From assembly GCA_000961655.1 (NCBI GenBank), contig LADR01000008.1, positions 430,001 through 494,000 on the forward strand: a DNA stretch of 64,000 bases. The letters run 5' to 3'. The position numbers and the translations under genes were made by a program. Within the stretch, counting starts at the first letter, position 1. Every line of letters begins with the position of its first letter. The notes beneath the pieces were generated by a model, which had not been told where the DNA came from, ran no database searches, and saw only the letters and a list, made by a program, of their open reading frames with translations. This document shows positions 42,633 to 53,015 of the stretch, one piece after another. Origin of the DNA: Desulfatitalea sp. BRH_c12. Its GTDB lineage: Bacteria; Desulfobacterota; Desulfobacteria; Desulfobacterales; Desulfosarcinaceae.

Positions 42633-45581
42633 ATGACCAAGCGCACTGACCGTGGCACCCCGCTAAACAACCGCCGCTCCCTGAAAAATCGCCGTAGCAT
42701 CGAACTGGACACCATCCGGGTTAAGGGCGCACGCGAACACAACCTGCAGAACATCGATATCGAGCTGCCCAAAAAGCAGCTGATCGTTTTTACCGGCGTT
42801 TCAGGATCCGGCAAATCGAGCCTGGCTTTCGACACCATTTTCGCCGAAGGCCAGCGCCGGTACGTGGAATCTCTGTCAGCCTACGCACGCCAGTTCATCG
42901 GCCAATTGGAAAAACCGCGCTACGACACCATCCGAGGTCTGTCGCCGACCATCGCCATCGACCAGAAAGCCGCTTCGCGCAATCCGCGCTCGACGGTCGG
43001 CACCATCACCGAGATCTATGACTACCTGCGCGTGCTCTTTGCCCGCATTGGCCGGCAGTATTGCATTCACTGCGGCCGCAGGGTAGGGCGCGGCAATGCC
43101 CAGGGCATGGTGCAGCAAATCCTGGCGCTGCCGCCTGACACCCGCATCCTGCTGCTGGCGCCGATCGTCGAAAACCGCAAGGGCGAGCACCGCGATCAGC
43201 TGGAACTCCTGCGCCGCCAGGGGTATGCCCGCGTGCGCATCGATGGGGTCGTGCAGGCCCTCGAAGATGTGCAAACGCTGGCCAAACACAAAAAGCACAC
43301 CATCGAAGCGGTCGTGGACCGGCTGGTGGTCAAGCCGGAGCCGGCCTTTGCCGCGCGCCTGACCGACTCGGTCGAGACCACTTTGAAGCTGGGGCAAGGC
43401 AATCTGATCGTTCATGTGATGGGCCATGAAGACTTGAAGATGAGCGAGGCGCGCTCGTGCTGCGGCATGTCCTACCCTGAACTGGCGCCGTCGCTGTTCT
43501 CCTTCAACGCGCCGCAGGGCATGTGCCCGGATTGCAACGGCATCGGCACGCAGTTGACCATGGATGTGGATAAACTGGTGCCGGACAAGAACCTGTCGAT
43601 CCGCCAGGGCGCGCTGGTGCCCTATCGCAACTACTTCCTTAAACCCGATCAAGAAAACGGCTCCTGGGGCGGGCGCCAGCTGGCGGCCATCGAACAGCAG
43701 TTGGGCATCGATTTCGACCGTCCCTGGAGCAAGCTGCCCAAAAAACAGCGTGACGTGATCCTGTATGGCTCAGAGGGCCGCGAAGTGACGGTGCAGTGGG
43801 ATTCGGAGAAAATCCACGGCAAATTCCAGATTACCTGGGAAGGGTTGGTGCGTACGATGATGCGGCGCTACCTGCAGACCCAGTCCGAAAACCAGAAAAA
43901 GCATTATGCCAGCTTCATGTCCTCCCAGCCCTGCCGCACCTGCGAGGGCCGTCGCCTCAAGCCCGAGGTATGCCACGTGCGCGTCGGCGGCCGGTCAATC
44001 ATCGAAGTCACCGCCATGACCATCGGGGAGGCCCACCGCTTTCTGACAGGCCTGGTTCTGGAGGGCAACGAGCAGTTGATCGGGGCCGAGCTGATCAAGG
44101 AGATCGGCGACCGGCTCACCTTCCTGCTCAATGTAGGGCTGGATTATCTGTCGCTGAACCGCTCCGGGCCGACCCTTTCGGGCGGCGAGGCCCAGCGCAT
44201 TCGCCTGGCTTCCCAGGTGGGATCTGAACTGACCGGTGTGCTCTACATCCTGGACGAGCCTTCGATCGGGCTGCACCAGCGCGACAACATCAAGCTGCTC
44301 GACACTTTGTGCCACCTGCGCGATATCGGCAACACCCTGATCGTAATCGAACATGACCGCGAGACCATGGCCGCAGCCGACTGGCTCGTGGATATCGGCC
44401 CTGGCGCCGGCCTGCTGGGCGGCCGCATCGTCGCCCAGGGCACGCCCCAGGCCATCTCCTGCGATCCGGCATCCGTGACCGGCCGCTTTCTCAGCGGCGT
44501 CGAAACCATCGTGCCACCGGTCCAGCGCCGGTCACCCGGGCGCCACTGGCTCACCATCGAGGGGGCGGCCGCCAACAACCTGGCCGACATCACCGCCGCA
44601 ATTCCCCTGGGACTGTTCGTGGCGGTGACCGGCGTTTCGGGGGCCGGCAAATCGACGCTGATCAATCATATTCTCTATCCGGCCCTGGCCAACCGGCTGC
44701 ACCGCGCGGGCTTGGAAGTAGGGCGGCACCGCGGTATTCAAGGGCTTGACGCCCTGGACAAGGTCATCAACATCGACCAGAAGGCCATCGGCCGCACGCC
44801 GCGCAGCAATCCGGCCACCTACACAAAAGTGTTCGACCTGATCCGTGACCTTTTCGCGCTGCTGCCCGAATCACGGGCCCGCGGCTATGCCAAGGGCCGC
44901 TTCTCCTTTAACGTCAAGGGCGGACGCTGCGAAGCTTGCGGAGGCGACGGTTTCATCAAAGTCGAAATGCACTTTCTGGCCGATGTTTTCGTGCCGTGCG
45001 AGATCTGCCAGGGCCGGCGCTTCAATGACGCCACCTTGCAGGTATTGTACAAAGGGCACTCCATTGCCGACATTCTGGATCTATCCGTGCGCCAGGCCTG
45101 CGACTTATTCACCCATCACCCGGCCATCCGCAAAATTCTGGACACCCTGATGGCGGTCGGATTGGGTTACATCAAACTGGGCCAGGCGGCCACCACTCTT
45201 TCCGGCGGCGAGGCCCAACGGATCAAACTGGCCCGCGAGCTGGCCAAAAACAACACGGGCCGCACGCTTTACATCCTGGACGAACCGACCACCGGCTTGC
45301 ACTTCCAGGATATCCGCATGCTGCTGTCGGTCCTGCAGCGCCTGGTCGAGGGCGGCAACACCGTGGTCGTTATCGAACATAATCTGGACGTCATCAAAAC
45401 CGCCGACTGGATCATCGACATCGGCCCTGAGGGTGGCCAGGCCGGTGGCCGCATCGTGGCCGAGGGGCCACCGGAAAAGGTCGCCGACACGCCGGGCAGC
45501 TACACAGGCCATTTTCTCAAGGAATTTTTCGGGGAAGAGATCCGGGAATCAGGCGCCCCAAAAAAGGCCACCGCAAGGTGA
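42633..45581 (+). CDS. uvrA: Excinuclease ABC subunit A
   Basis: A 982-residue damage-recognition ATPase of nucleotide excision repair, which works with UvrB and UvrC (not in this window). It has a GAGG ribosome-binding site. A basic leader of about 20 residues precedes the usual start IRVKGAREHNLQNIDIELPK. The two ATPase modules have Walker A GVSGSGKSSLAF and GVSGAGKSTLIN and signatures LSGGEAQRIRLASQ and LSGGEAQRIKLAREL. The C-terminal zinc module is CEACGGDGFI...VPCEICQG. In the first zinc module the leading pair reads RSCCG instead of CxxCG, so one ligand may be shifted. The gene appears intact and alone. Confidence 0.97.
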   Translation: MTKRTDRGTPLNNRRSLKNRRSIELDTIRVKGAREHNLQNIDIELPKKQLIVFTGVSGSGKSSLAFDTIFAEGQRRYVESLSAYARQFIGQLEKPRYDTIRGLSPTIAIDQKAASRNPRSTVGTITEIYDYLRVLFARIGRQYCIHCGRRVGRGNAQGMVQQILALPPDTRILLLAPIVENRKGEHRDQLELLRRQGYARVRIDGVVQALEDVQTLAKHKKHTIEAVVDRLVVKPEPAFAARLTDSVETTLKLGQGNLIVHVMGHEDLKMSEARSCCGMSYPELAPSLFSFNAPQGMCPDCNGIGTQLTMDVDKLVPDKNLSIRQGALVPYRNYFLKPDQENGSWGGRQLAAIEQQLGIDFDRPWSKLPKKQRDVILYGSEGREVTVQWDSEKIHGKFQITWEGLVRTMMRRYLQTQSENQKKHYASFMSSQPCRTCEGRRLKPEVCHVRVGGRSIIEVTAMTIGEAHRFLTGLVLEGNEQLIGAELIKEIGDRLTFLLNVGLDYLSLNRSGPTLSGGEAQRIRLASQVGSELTGVLYILDEPSIGLHQRDNIKLLDTLCHLRDIGNTLIVIEHDRETMAAADWLVDIGPGAGLLGGRIVAQGTPQAISCDPASVTGRFLSGVETIVPPVQRRSPGRHWLTIEGAAANNLADITAAIPLGLFVAVTGVSGAGKSTLINHILYPALANRLHRAGLEVGRHRGIQGLDALDKVINIDQKAIGRTPRSNPATYTKVFDLIRDLFALLPESRARGYAKGRFSFNVKGGRCEACGGDGFIKVEMHFLADVFVPCEICQGRRFNDATLQVLYKGHSIADILDLSVRQACDLFTHHPAIRKILDTLMAVGLGYIKLGQAATTLSGGEAQRIKLARELAKNNTGRTLYILDEPTTGLHFQDIRMLLSVLQRLVEGGNTVVVIEHNLDVIKTADWIIDIGPEGGQAGGRIVAEGPPEKVADTPGSYTGHFLKEFFGEEIRESGAPKKATAR

Positions 45582-45630
45582 AGATATAGTCCTCATCGGC
45601 AAAGTGTCCGCATGATCTATAAAGACGCTC

Positions 45631-45653
45631 TCATGGGCCCGCCGGGCCCATGA
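45631..45653. terminator. Hairpin between convergent uvrA and lipoprotein genes
   Basis: TCATGGGCCC (45631-45640) pairs perfectly with 45644-45653 around a 3-base loop. It lies 50 bp after the uvrA stop and 13 bp beyond the stop of the minus-strand lipoprotein gene. No T-run is present. Confidence 0.5.
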
Positions 45654-45665
45654 TCGTTAAAGGAC

Positions 45666-46229
45666 CTACCGCCTGCTGCCGCCACCGAACCGCGGCCCTC
45701 CACTGCGCGGCACGCTGCCGCCGTTTCGTGACCCGCTGCCACTGAAACGCCCGGTGTCGCTGCCACTAAAGCGGCTGGTGTCGCCACCGCTGAAACGTCT
45801 GCTCTCCCCGCCGCTAAAGCGCTTGCTGCGATCATACGAGCGGCTGGGGTTCGCCTTTCGTTCCTGACGAAACCGCGGGTCACTGCCGAACTTGTGGTTG
45901 GGGCTGAAGTAAGGCCTGCTGTCCCAAGGTTCCTGCGGTTGAAAACGCGGCTTTTGGCCCAGGTAGTTGCGGTAAGGCGAACGCTTGTAAGGTTTATAGG
46001 TATATTTAGGGGCGCCGCTGTATATGGATCCATGCAGTCCTGACCAGTAGTAGGGACTGTACCCCCATCCGATAAACGGATCGTATCGATAGGGGGCGTA
46101 GGCGTATGGCCGCGGATACCCGTAGTACCCTTCGGCATAATAAGCGGAACCTGCGCACCCGGAAAAAAACAGAACAACTGCCCCTAGAATTAAAAGGTGT
46201 TTCATGATCATCACCAACTTTCTTTTCAC
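45666..46229 (-). CDS. Tyr/Pro- and Ser/Gly-rich lipoprotein
   Basis: A 187-residue protein with a signal peptide and lipobox SGCAG (Cys25). The first half of the mature part is rich in Tyr, Pro and Gly (YYAEGYYGYPRPYAYAPYRY). The second half is basic and contains imperfect repeats of RFSGG/RFSGS at about residues 139-167, ending in RFGGGSRR. Such proteins are common at the outer membrane but have no assigned function. An overlapping frame at 45617-46177 lacks a signal and is rejected. The start could also be the Met eight residues in (MKHLL). Confidence 0.7.
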   Translation of the reverse strand: MKRKLVMIMKHLLILGAVVLFFSGCAGSAYYAEGYYGYPRPYAYAPYRYDPFIGWGYSPYYWSGLHGSIYSGAPKYTYKPYKRSPYRNYLGQKPRFQPQEPWDSRPYFSPNHKFGSDPRFRQERKANPSRSYDRSKRFSGGESRRFSGGDTSRFSGSDTGRFSGSGSRNGGSVPRSGGPRFGGGSRR

Positions 46230-46652
46230 TTCGGGCCTGATAAAATGATGGTGATACGGATATCATTGTCAAGAATGGCGCAATCGATATATGCGGCGCC
46301 TGGTCCTTCCAGAAATGCACTGTCTTGCACCGCTTTCATTTACGCACAGCGCATCGTGCCAAGGGACTTGATCATTGGCCAACTATAAATTGACCATCGG
46401 CCCATTGGATGAAGGCTGTGCGTCGAACGCGGGCGAACACAAGGTTCGCCCCAGCAGGTGAAACGGGGTTAAGTGACGCGTGGCGCATCTCCCACGGCAG
46501 CTTTTTCGAACATAGGGTGAGAAGGCTTAAAGAGCTTAATTTCCAAATGCGGTTACCCTGGGCTATTAGGTGTCCCGTGTTGACACAGACGCTTAAAAGT
46601 GCGATAGATTATGGTATTTCTTTATGATTACAATGGGTTTTAACTTCATACA
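46230..46652. other. Gap with repeat modules upstream of the RND operon
   Basis: The gap holds the GGGCGAAC/GTTCGCCC palindrome (46431-46451) and the family C repeat (46455-46560), ending in AAATGCGGTTACCCTG. The promoter of the RND operon should lie after 46560: TTGACA at 46573 is visible, but no convincing -10 at the right spacing. Confidence 0.5.
46455..46560 (+). repeat. Family C intergenic repeat, copy 2
   Basis: It aligns with the minus strand of 18501-18630: CAGGTGAAACGGGGTTAAGT, GGCAGCTTTTTCGAA, ATAGGGT.AGA, CTTAAAGAGCTTAATTTCC and TTACCCTG occur in the same order. The copy here is about 25 bases shorter, having lost the segment before GGCAGC. Confidence 0.6.
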
Positions 46653-47867
46653 ATGGATTTCACTATGCGGACAACCTTTTCGAAGTTGATTCCCACGCTT
46701 CTGATGATCTGTGTGTTGGGCGTTATTGGCGGGGCCCTGGCGGCCTGCTCGAAAAAACCGTCCGACCGGGAGAAGCGGCGCAATTCCGTGCCGGTCGAAG
46801 TGGCACCCATTGAACGCGGGGAAATCGAACTGCGACGCACTTTCAGCGGCACCGTCGAAGCGGCTGCCAAATTCGTTGTGGCCCCTAAAGTGGATGGCCG
46901 CATCGTCCGTCTGGCCGTCGATTTATCGGATGACGTCCTGCGCGGCCAGGTGGTGGCCGAGCTCGACAATGCCGAGTACGTTCAAGCCGTGTCGCAGTCC
47001 GAAGCCGATCTTGCGGTAGCCCGCGCCAATTTGTCCCAGGCCAACAGCGCGCTGGAAATCGCCACGCGTGAGCTGTCGCGCGTCCGGACCTTGCTCAAGC
47101 GCGGGGTGGCCTCGGAAGCCCAATACGATACCTCGCGGGCCGAAGAGCTGGCCCGCAAAGCGCAGTTGGAGGTCGCCGAAGCCCAAGTCACCCGGGCGCA
47201 GGCATCGCTGGAAACCGCACGCATCCGACTGGGCTACACCCGCATCACGGCAGATTGGACCGGCGGCGATGCACACCGCATCGTGGGCGAAAGATTCGTC
47301 GATGAGGGCGAGACCGTATCTGCCAATGCGCCGTTGCTGTCGATCGTCGAACTCGATCCGGTCATCGGCGTGATTTTCGTCACCGAAAAGGATTACACCT
47401 GGCTGCAGCCCGACCGCAAGGTGCGCCTGCTCACGGACGCTTGGCCCGACACACCCTTTGAAGGCAAGATCGCGCGCATCGCGCCGATCTTTCGCCAGAC
47501 CACGCGTCAGGCCCGCGTCGAACTGATTGCCGCCAACCCCGATCACCGGCTCAAACCCGGCATGTTCATCCGCGCTGCCGTGGTCCTGGACCGGGTCGCG
47601 GATGCCGTGATCGTTCCCGAGCAGGCCATCACGCGCCGCAATGAGCGCACTGGGGTGTTCGTGGTCGCCGCCGACAGTCAGAGCGTGACATGGCGCGAAG
47701 TCCGCACCGGCATCCGCGACGGCGACCGCGTGCAGGTGCACGGCGACGATCTGACCGGCCGCGTGGTCATTCTGGGTCAGCAGTTGTTGGATAACGGGTC
47801 GCAGATAACGATTCCGGACCAGGAAAGCCGGATCTCTTCCACCCCCGAAGAGGTGGCTGCCCAATGA
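46653..47867 (+). CDS. RND efflux adaptor lipoprotein
   Basis: A 404-residue periplasmic adaptor of the AcrA/MexA type. The signal peptide ends in lipobox LAAC (about Cys32). The lipoyl halves are [20 protein letters not shown] and [20 protein letters not shown]; between them is an alpha-hairpin rich in Ala/Glu/Arg. Beta-barrel and membrane-proximal domains follow ([41 protein letters not shown]). Its stop overlaps the pump gene by 4 bp (ATGA), so the two are translationally coupled. It joins the RND pump at 47864 to the outer-membrane factor at 51119. Confidence 0.93.
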   Translation: MDFTMRTTFSKLIPTLLMICVLGVIGGALAACSKKPSDREKRRNSVPVEVAPIERGEIELRRTFSGTVEAAAKFVVAPKVDGRIVRLAVDLSDDVLRGQVVAELDNAEYVQAVSQSEADLAVARANLSQANSALEIATRELSRVRTLLKRGVASEAQYDTSRAEELARKAQLEVAEAQVTRAQASLETARIRLGYTRITADWTGGDAHRIVGERFVDEGETVSANAPLLSIVELDPVIGVIFVTEKDYTWLQPDRKVRLLTDAWPDTPFEGKIARIAPIFRQTTRQARVELIAANPDHRLKPGMFIRAAVVLDRVADAVIVPEQAITRRNERTGVFVVAADSQSVTWREVRTGIRDGDRVQVHGDDLTGRVVILGQQLLDNGSQITIPDQESRISSTPEEVAAQ

Positions 47868-50800
47868 ATCTGCCGGGTTTCAGTGTTCGTCGACCGATAT
47901 TCACCACCATGGTCACCCTGATTGTGGTGATCTTGGGGGCCGTGTCTCTCAGTCGCTTGCAGATCGATATGCTGCCCAGCATTGAACTGCCGACCTTGAC
48001 CATCAATACCGAGTATGAAGGCGCCAGTCCCGAGGTCATGGAGCGGCTGATCACCCGCATTATCGAAGAGATCGTGGCCACGGTGCCGGGCGTCGAGCAG
48101 ATCACCTCGCAGTCGTCCGAAGGCAACAGTTCCGTTCGGGTCAGTTTTGTCTGGGGGGCCTCCATCGATACGGCCGCTTTGGACGTGCAGTCCAAAATCG
48201 AAGACGAAATTAACGAACTGCCCGACGATATCGTGCGTCCGCGCATCCGTAAGTTCGACATTGCCAGCTTCCCGGTGGTGCTGCTGGGCATTTCGAGCAT
48301 ACTGTCGCCGCTCGAGCTCACCGAACTGATCGAAAACCAGATCCGCTACCGGTTTTCGCGCGTGCCGGGCGTGGCCCAGGTAGACTTGTGGGGCGGATTC
48401 GACCGCGAGATCCGCATTGAACTCGACCCCGACCGGGTCAAGGCCCTGGGCCTGCCGCTCGACCGCGTGATCCAGGCCATCCGCGATGCCAATCTCGACC
48501 TGCCGGCCGGCCGCATCGAGCAGGGCCGCTACGAGGTCACCTTGCGGGCGCCGGCTGAATTTCAGAATCTGGATCAGATCCGCGACATGGTCATCCTCAA
48601 CCGCGACGGCGCGGTGGCCACCCTGGGCCAGGTCGCCGACGTCAAGGACACCTACCAGAAACTGACCCGCATCATCCGGGTCAATGGCGAGCGCGGCCTG
48701 CGGGTGGCCATCCGCAAACAGGCCGAGGCCAACACGGTCGAGGTGTCCAAGGCGGTGCTGGCCGAAATCGCGTCGGCAAACGCGGCTTTTCCCCAGGTGC
48801 GCATCGTGCCGGTGCTCAACCAGGGAAATTTTATCGAACGCTCCATCGCCAATGTCGCGCAGTCCGTCATGTACGGCGGCTTGCTGGCGGTGCTTGTGCT
48901 GCTCTTTTTTCTGCGCAACCTGCGCAGCACCCTGGTCATTTCGCTGGCGATCCCCATATCCCTGATCGCCACCTTCGCCCTGATCTTCTTCGGCGGCTTT
49001 ACCCTGAACCTCATGACGCTGGGGGGGCTGGCTCTCGGGGTCGGCATGATGGTGGACAGCTCGATCGTCGTGCTGGAAAATATTTTCCGCCGGCGCGACG
49101 AGCTGCACGAACCGGCGGCAGGCGCATCGGTCGAAGGCGCGCGCGAAGTCGCGCCGGCCATTGTCGCCAGTACCATCACCACCCTGGTCATTTTTTTGCC
49201 TTTGGTGTTTGTGCGTGGGGTCACCGGCATCCTGTTCAAAGAGCTGGCCTACGTCATCATCTTCTCGCTGGTGTGTTCATTGATGGTCTCCCTTAGCCTG
49301 GTGCCGATGCTGGCCTCGCACCTCGTGACCCAAAAACGCCGGCGCTTGCCAAGCTGGGTGCCGGTCGATCGCATTTTTGGGCTTTCGGAAACGGCGCTCA
49401 ACCGTCTCACCGACCGCTATCAGAACCTGCTGCGCAAGGCGCTCGCGCACCGGCCGACCACCATTGTGATCGCTTTGGCGCTCCTGGGGGCCAGCCTCTT
49501 GCTGGTGCCGCTGATCGGCACCGAGTTTATGCCGCCAAGCGACGAAGGCGAAGTGCGCGTGAGCGGTGAGATGGAGGTGGGCACCCGGCTTGAGCTCGTC
49601 GACCGGCAGACCCGTAAGATGGAGGCCATTGTCTATGCGGCCGTGCCGGAGACCGTCTCCTCGGTGGTCACCGTCGGCGCGTCCGGTCATCGGGCCAATG
49701 AAGCTGCCACCGGGGAAATCAGTCTGTCGCTGGTGCCCTCGTCACAGCGGCGCCGGTCCAACGTGCAGATCGCCGAGGACCTGCGCCAGAAGCTGGCCGG
49801 CGTGATCCCAGGCATGGAAATACGCACGCGCGCACCGCAGGGTCAATTCCTGCTCGACCGGCTGCTGGGCGGCGAGGAAGGCCTGACCGTTGAAATTCGC
49901 GGCTTCGATCTGGATACGTTGGATCTGCTGGCCAGCGAAACGGCCGAAGCCATCCAGGGGGTGGTCGGCATAACCGATATCCGCGTCAGCCGCAAATCGG
50001 GAACACCCCAGCAAGCCGTCCGGGTCGACCGCAACAAGATCGCCGACATGGGTCTGAGCGTCCGCGACGTCACTCAGGCCATCGAAACCGCAGTGGCCGG
50101 ATCGACGGCCGGAGAGTACCGCAGTGCAGGCAACTCCTACCGCATCCTGGTGCAACTGGCCGACGTGCAGAAGCGCTCGCTCGAGGAAATTTTAGACCTG
50201 ACCCTGGCCACGGCCTCTGGCGACCACGTCTCCTTGCGCAACCTGGTGGCGACCGAAGCCGGTTTCGGGCCGACCGTGATCGACCGCAAGGACCAGCAGC
50301 GCCTGATCACGGTCAACGCCAACGTGGCCGGCCGCGACATGGGTTCGGTGGCCGGGGATGTCCAGGACCGCCTGGCGACCATCGCACGGCCCATCGGCTA
50401 TGACCTGATCGTGGCCGGCAATTACGAAGAACAGCAAAAATCCTTCGACGAACTGGTCGTCTCGCTCGTCCTGGCACTGGTGCTCGTTTACATGGTGCTG
50501 GCCTGCCAGTACGAATCGCTGCGCGACCCCCTGGTGGTGATGCTCTCCGTGCCGCTGGCCATCGTCGGAGTGCTGATCACGCTGTTTCTGACCGGCACCA
50601 CGTTCAACGTGCAGTCGTACATCGGCTGCATCATGCTGGGCGGCATCGTGGTCAACAACGCGATTCTGCTGGTTGACCAAGCCGGGCAACTCAACCGCGG
50701 CGGCATGCATGTGCGCGAAGCCGCCATCGAAGCCGGGCGCAGACGTCTGCGGCCCATTCTGATGACCACCTCGACCACGATTCTCGGGCTGATCCCCCTG

Positions 50801-50947
50801 GCGCTGGGCATTGGCGAAGGCGCCGACGCTCAGGCCCCGCTGGCGCGCGCGGTCATCGGCGGCCTGGCAGGGTCGACAATGATTACCCTGGTACTCATCC
50901 CGACCGTTTACACGCTGTTTCACCCGGATCCCAAAGGGGATCGTTGA
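47864..50947 (+). CDS. RND efflux pump, HAE1-like
   Basis: A 1027-residue inner-membrane proton-driven pump. It has the twelve-helix layout with two large periplasmic loops (about residues 35-330 and 555-860), beginning [20 protein letters not shown]. The helix-4 segment reads [20 protein letters not shown]: only one Asp of the AcrB Asp-Asp proton-relay pair is present, the second being Ser, as in many AcrB relatives outside enterobacteria. The C-terminal helices include [19 protein letters not shown] and [15 protein letters not shown]. Substrates may include antibiotics, solvents or fatty acids; none can be assigned. Confidence 0.95.
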   Translation: MNLPGFSVRRPIFTTMVTLIVVILGAVSLSRLQIDMLPSIELPTLTINTEYEGASPEVMERLITRIIEEIVATVPGVEQITSQSSEGNSSVRVSFVWGASIDTAALDVQSKIEDEINELPDDIVRPRIRKFDIASFPVVLLGISSILSPLELTELIENQIRYRFSRVPGVAQVDLWGGFDREIRIELDPDRVKALGLPLDRVIQAIRDANLDLPAGRIEQGRYEVTLRAPAEFQNLDQIRDMVILNRDGAVATLGQVADVKDTYQKLTRIIRVNGERGLRVAIRKQAEANTVEVSKAVLAEIASANAAFPQVRIVPVLNQGNFIERSIANVAQSVMYGGLLAVLVLLFFLRNLRSTLVISLAIPISLIATFALIFFGGFTLNLMTLGGLALGVGMMVDSSIVVLENIFRRRDELHEPAAGASVEGAREVAPAIVASTITTLVIFLPLVFVRGVTGILFKELAYVIIFSLVCSLMVSLSLVPMLASHLVTQKRRRLPSWVPVDRIFGLSETALNRLTDRYQNLLRKALAHRPTTIVIALALLGASLLLVPLIGTEFMPPSDEGEVRVSGEMEVGTRLELVDRQTRKMEAIVYAAVPETVSSVVTVGASGHRANEAATGEISLSLVPSSQRRRSNVQIAEDLRQKLAGVIPGMEIRTRAPQGQFLLDRLLGGEEGLTVEIRGFDLDTLDLLASETAEAIQGVVGITDIRVSRKSGTPQQAVRVDRNKIADMGLSVRDVTQAIETAVAGSTAGEYRSAGNSYRILVQLADVQKRSLEEILDLTLATASGDHVSLRNLVATEAGFGPTVIDRKDQQRLITVNANVAGRDMGSVAGDVQDRLATIARPIGYDLIVAGNYEEQQKSFDELVVSLVLALVLVYMVLACQYESLRDPLVVMLSVPLAIVGVLITLFLTGTTFNVQSYIGCIMLGGIVVNNAILLVDQAGQLNRGGMHVREAAIEAGRRRLRPILMTTSTTILGLIPLALGIGEGADAQAPLARAVIGGLAGSTMITLVLIPTVYTLFHPDPKGDR

Positions 50948-51118
50948 ATAGTTGCATCGTTGAACATAATCGTTGCATTGTTGAACATATAGATTCGCCC
51001 CCCGGTCAAAATGATATGTTGGATGATGTGCGACTTTGTACAGAACCATCGTATGATGAAACGCGAGCGGCAAATTCCAAGTTAACGAATCGACCTTTGA
51101 ACGACTCAACGAAATTAA

Positions 51119-52738
51119 ATGATGATTAATAAGCAAATTCGTTTGATCCTGGCAACCTGTGTCCTTTCAACGATCGCCGCCTGCGCGCCCGTGGACCGCT
51201 GGGGCGCGGTTCAGCCCGACTACGAAGCGCTGCTGCGCCGTACCGGGACGCCACCGATCGAGATCCCGGAAGAGGTCCTCCCCAGCATGGCACAGCCGGT
51301 GCCCCTGCCGGTGCCGGCTGAGGGTCAGGCGCTGCCGCTGTCCGTCGAAGAAGCCATCATGATCTCACTGCAATACAACCGCGATCTGCATGTCCGGCAG
51401 CTCAATCCCGTGATCGCCGGCACCTTCGAACAAATCGCGCGCGGCGTTTTTGACCCCGAAGTGTTCGCCGAGATGCAGTACTATCGGGAAAGAGCCAGCG
51501 AGACTTCGCGGGCCACCGGCGAACAGTTCGGCACCCAGGGCAGCGACACGTCCGTTGTGGCCGGGGTCCGGCAAAGCCTGCCGACGGGCACCGAGCTCGA
51601 AGCGACCGTCGAACATGAACGCAATCTCTCTAACCGCACTCCCGACCAGCAGACCGCGCGCGTGGGGCTCAGCGTCACCCAATCCCTGCTGCGCGGCTTC
51701 GGCCCGGCCGTGAACATGATCGATGTGCGCCAAGCCGCCCTCGACCATAGCGCCAGCCTTTACGAACTGCGCGGATATATCGAGGCCCTGGTCGCCGACA
51801 CCGAGATCGCTTACTGGAACTATGTGCTGGCCGAACAGGAAATCGCCATTTTCGAAAACGCCGCCAAAGTCGCCAGCCAACAGCGCGATGAAATCGAACA
51901 GCGCATCGCGGTCGGCGTGCTGCCCAGAATCGAAGCCGCCGCCTCGCGCGCCGAAGTCGCCCTGCGCGAGCAGGCCCTGATCGATGCGCGCAGCCAGCTC
52001 GAATCCCAACGCCTGCGCCTCGTGCGTCTGCTCGGTCCGGGGGCCGCGGCAGGGCTCGACCTGCAAGTGCGCCCCACCACCGGCCCGGCAATCGACGCCC
52101 AACCGATCACCGACCTGCCCGAGCGTCTGCAACTGGCCGAACAGGCGCGACCCGACATCAATGAAGCCCGCCTGCGCCTGCAGCAAGACCGCCTCGAAGT
52201 GCTGGTCACCAAAAACGGATTGCTGCCCCGGCTGGAGCTGTTCGCGGGCCTCGGACGCACTGGCTACGCCGATACTTTTTCCCAGTCCGTCAAAGAACTC
52301 GACGGCGACACTTACGATTTTACAGCCGGCCTGCGCTTCAGCCATTTCCTCGGCAACCGCAGCGCCGAAGCCCGCCATGTCGCCGCCCGGGCCACCCGGC
52401 GCCAATCCGCCGAAGCGGTGGCCAATCTCCTGCAGATCGTCCGCCTCGATGTGCACCTGGCCGCCACCGAAGTCGAGCGCACCCGTCAGCAGATCAGCGC
52501 TACCGCCGCGACCCGCGCCCTTCAGGAGCAAACCCTTGTCGCCGAAAAAGAACGTTTCGATGTCGGCGCCAGCACATCCCTGCTGGTCGCCCAAGCCCAA
52601 CGCGACCTGCTCACCATCCAAATCGCCGAAGTCGAAGCCGTCATCAACTACCGCACCGCGCTCGTCCAACTCTACCTCAGCGAAGGCAGCCTGCTCGAAC
52701 GGCGCGGGATCCGACTGGGCGATCCGCAGCGGCCGTAA
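51119..52738 (+). CDS. Outer-membrane efflux channel (TolC/OprM family)
   Basis: A 539-residue outer-membrane factor with lipobox IAAC (Cys22). It carries the internally duplicated OEP domain: LSVEEAIMISLQYNRDLHVRQL begins the first half and LPERLQLAEQARPDINEARLRLQQD the second. Long Ala/Glu/Arg-rich helices follow each half, and the end is LVQLYLSEGSLLERRGI. A 171-bp spacer with AT-rich direct repeats separates it from the pump gene. It should complete the tripartite RND system. It may also serve the MacAB-like ABC pump at 20-24 kb, which lacks its own channel. Confidence 0.93.
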   Translation: MMINKQIRLILATCVLSTIAACAPVDRWGAVQPDYEALLRRTGTPPIEIPEEVLPSMAQPVPLPVPAEGQALPLSVEEAIMISLQYNRDLHVRQLNPVIAGTFEQIARGVFDPEVFAEMQYYRERASETSRATGEQFGTQGSDTSVVAGVRQSLPTGTELEATVEHERNLSNRTPDQQTARVGLSVTQSLLRGFGPAVNMIDVRQAALDHSASLYELRGYIEALVADTEIAYWNYVLAEQEIAIFENAAKVASQQRDEIEQRIAVGVLPRIEAAASRAEVALREQALIDARSQLESQRLRLVRLLGPGAAAGLDLQVRPTTGPAIDAQPITDLPERLQLAEQARPDINEARLRLQQDRLEVLVTKNGLLPRLELFAGLGRTGYADTFSQSVKELDGDTYDFTAGLRFSHFLGNRSAEARHVAARATRRQSAEAVANLLQIVRLDVHLAATEVERTRQQISATAATRALQEQTLVAEKERFDVGASTSLLVAQAQRDLLTIQIAEVEAVINYRTALVQLYLSEGSLLERRGIRLGDPQRP

Positions 52739-52981
52739 GGTGTTTGTTTGGTAACCTTGTTTGACACAAAGGGTCCGCGGCGATATCTTGTAAATTATTT
52801 TCTCTTAATTGCAAGGCGTCCACATCTGAAAGCGGCTCGCATGCCGATCCGGCAACCATCTTTCCATCGTGGGTCCGATCTGTTCAGCAAATCATCTGTT
52901 AGCATATAGCCCTATGGCACTTGAGCGTTGAGCGGTCGCCGATTGCGCGGAGAGCATTCGGCCACGTAGTCTTATTTCAGT

Positions 52982-53000
52982 GCGTAATGCTTCATTACGC
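52982..53000 (+). promoter_or_regulatory. Perfect dyad upstream of the GAF-domain gene
   Basis: GCGTAATG and CATTACGC (52982-52989, 52993-53000) with a 3-base spacer end 15 bp before the start codon, next to the AAAGGAG ribosome-binding site. It could be an operator or an mRNA hairpin. The rest of 52739-52981 shows no gene. Confidence 0.45.
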
Positions 53001-53015
53001 GGAAAGGAGATCACC

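Noticed and set aside
45617-46177. 186-codon minus-strand frame overlapping the lipoprotein gene
   Set aside because: It has no signal or motif; the alternative frame has a signal peptide, a lipobox and repeats.
46573-46652. Sigma-70 promoter of the RND operon starting at TTGACA 46573
   Set aside because: No acceptable -10 at 16-18 bp spacing, so I do not list it.
47777-49108. 443-codon open frame antisense to the RND genes
   Set aside because: It lies opposite a full-length RND pump with conserved motifs; long antisense frames are expected in GC-rich genes, and its translation (His/Gln/Asp-rich) matches no protein pattern.
51365-52669. 434-codon open frame antisense to the TolC-like gene
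   Set aside because: A shadow of the OEP gene: its Gly/Asp/Phe-rich translation has no domain, and there is no ribosome-binding site.
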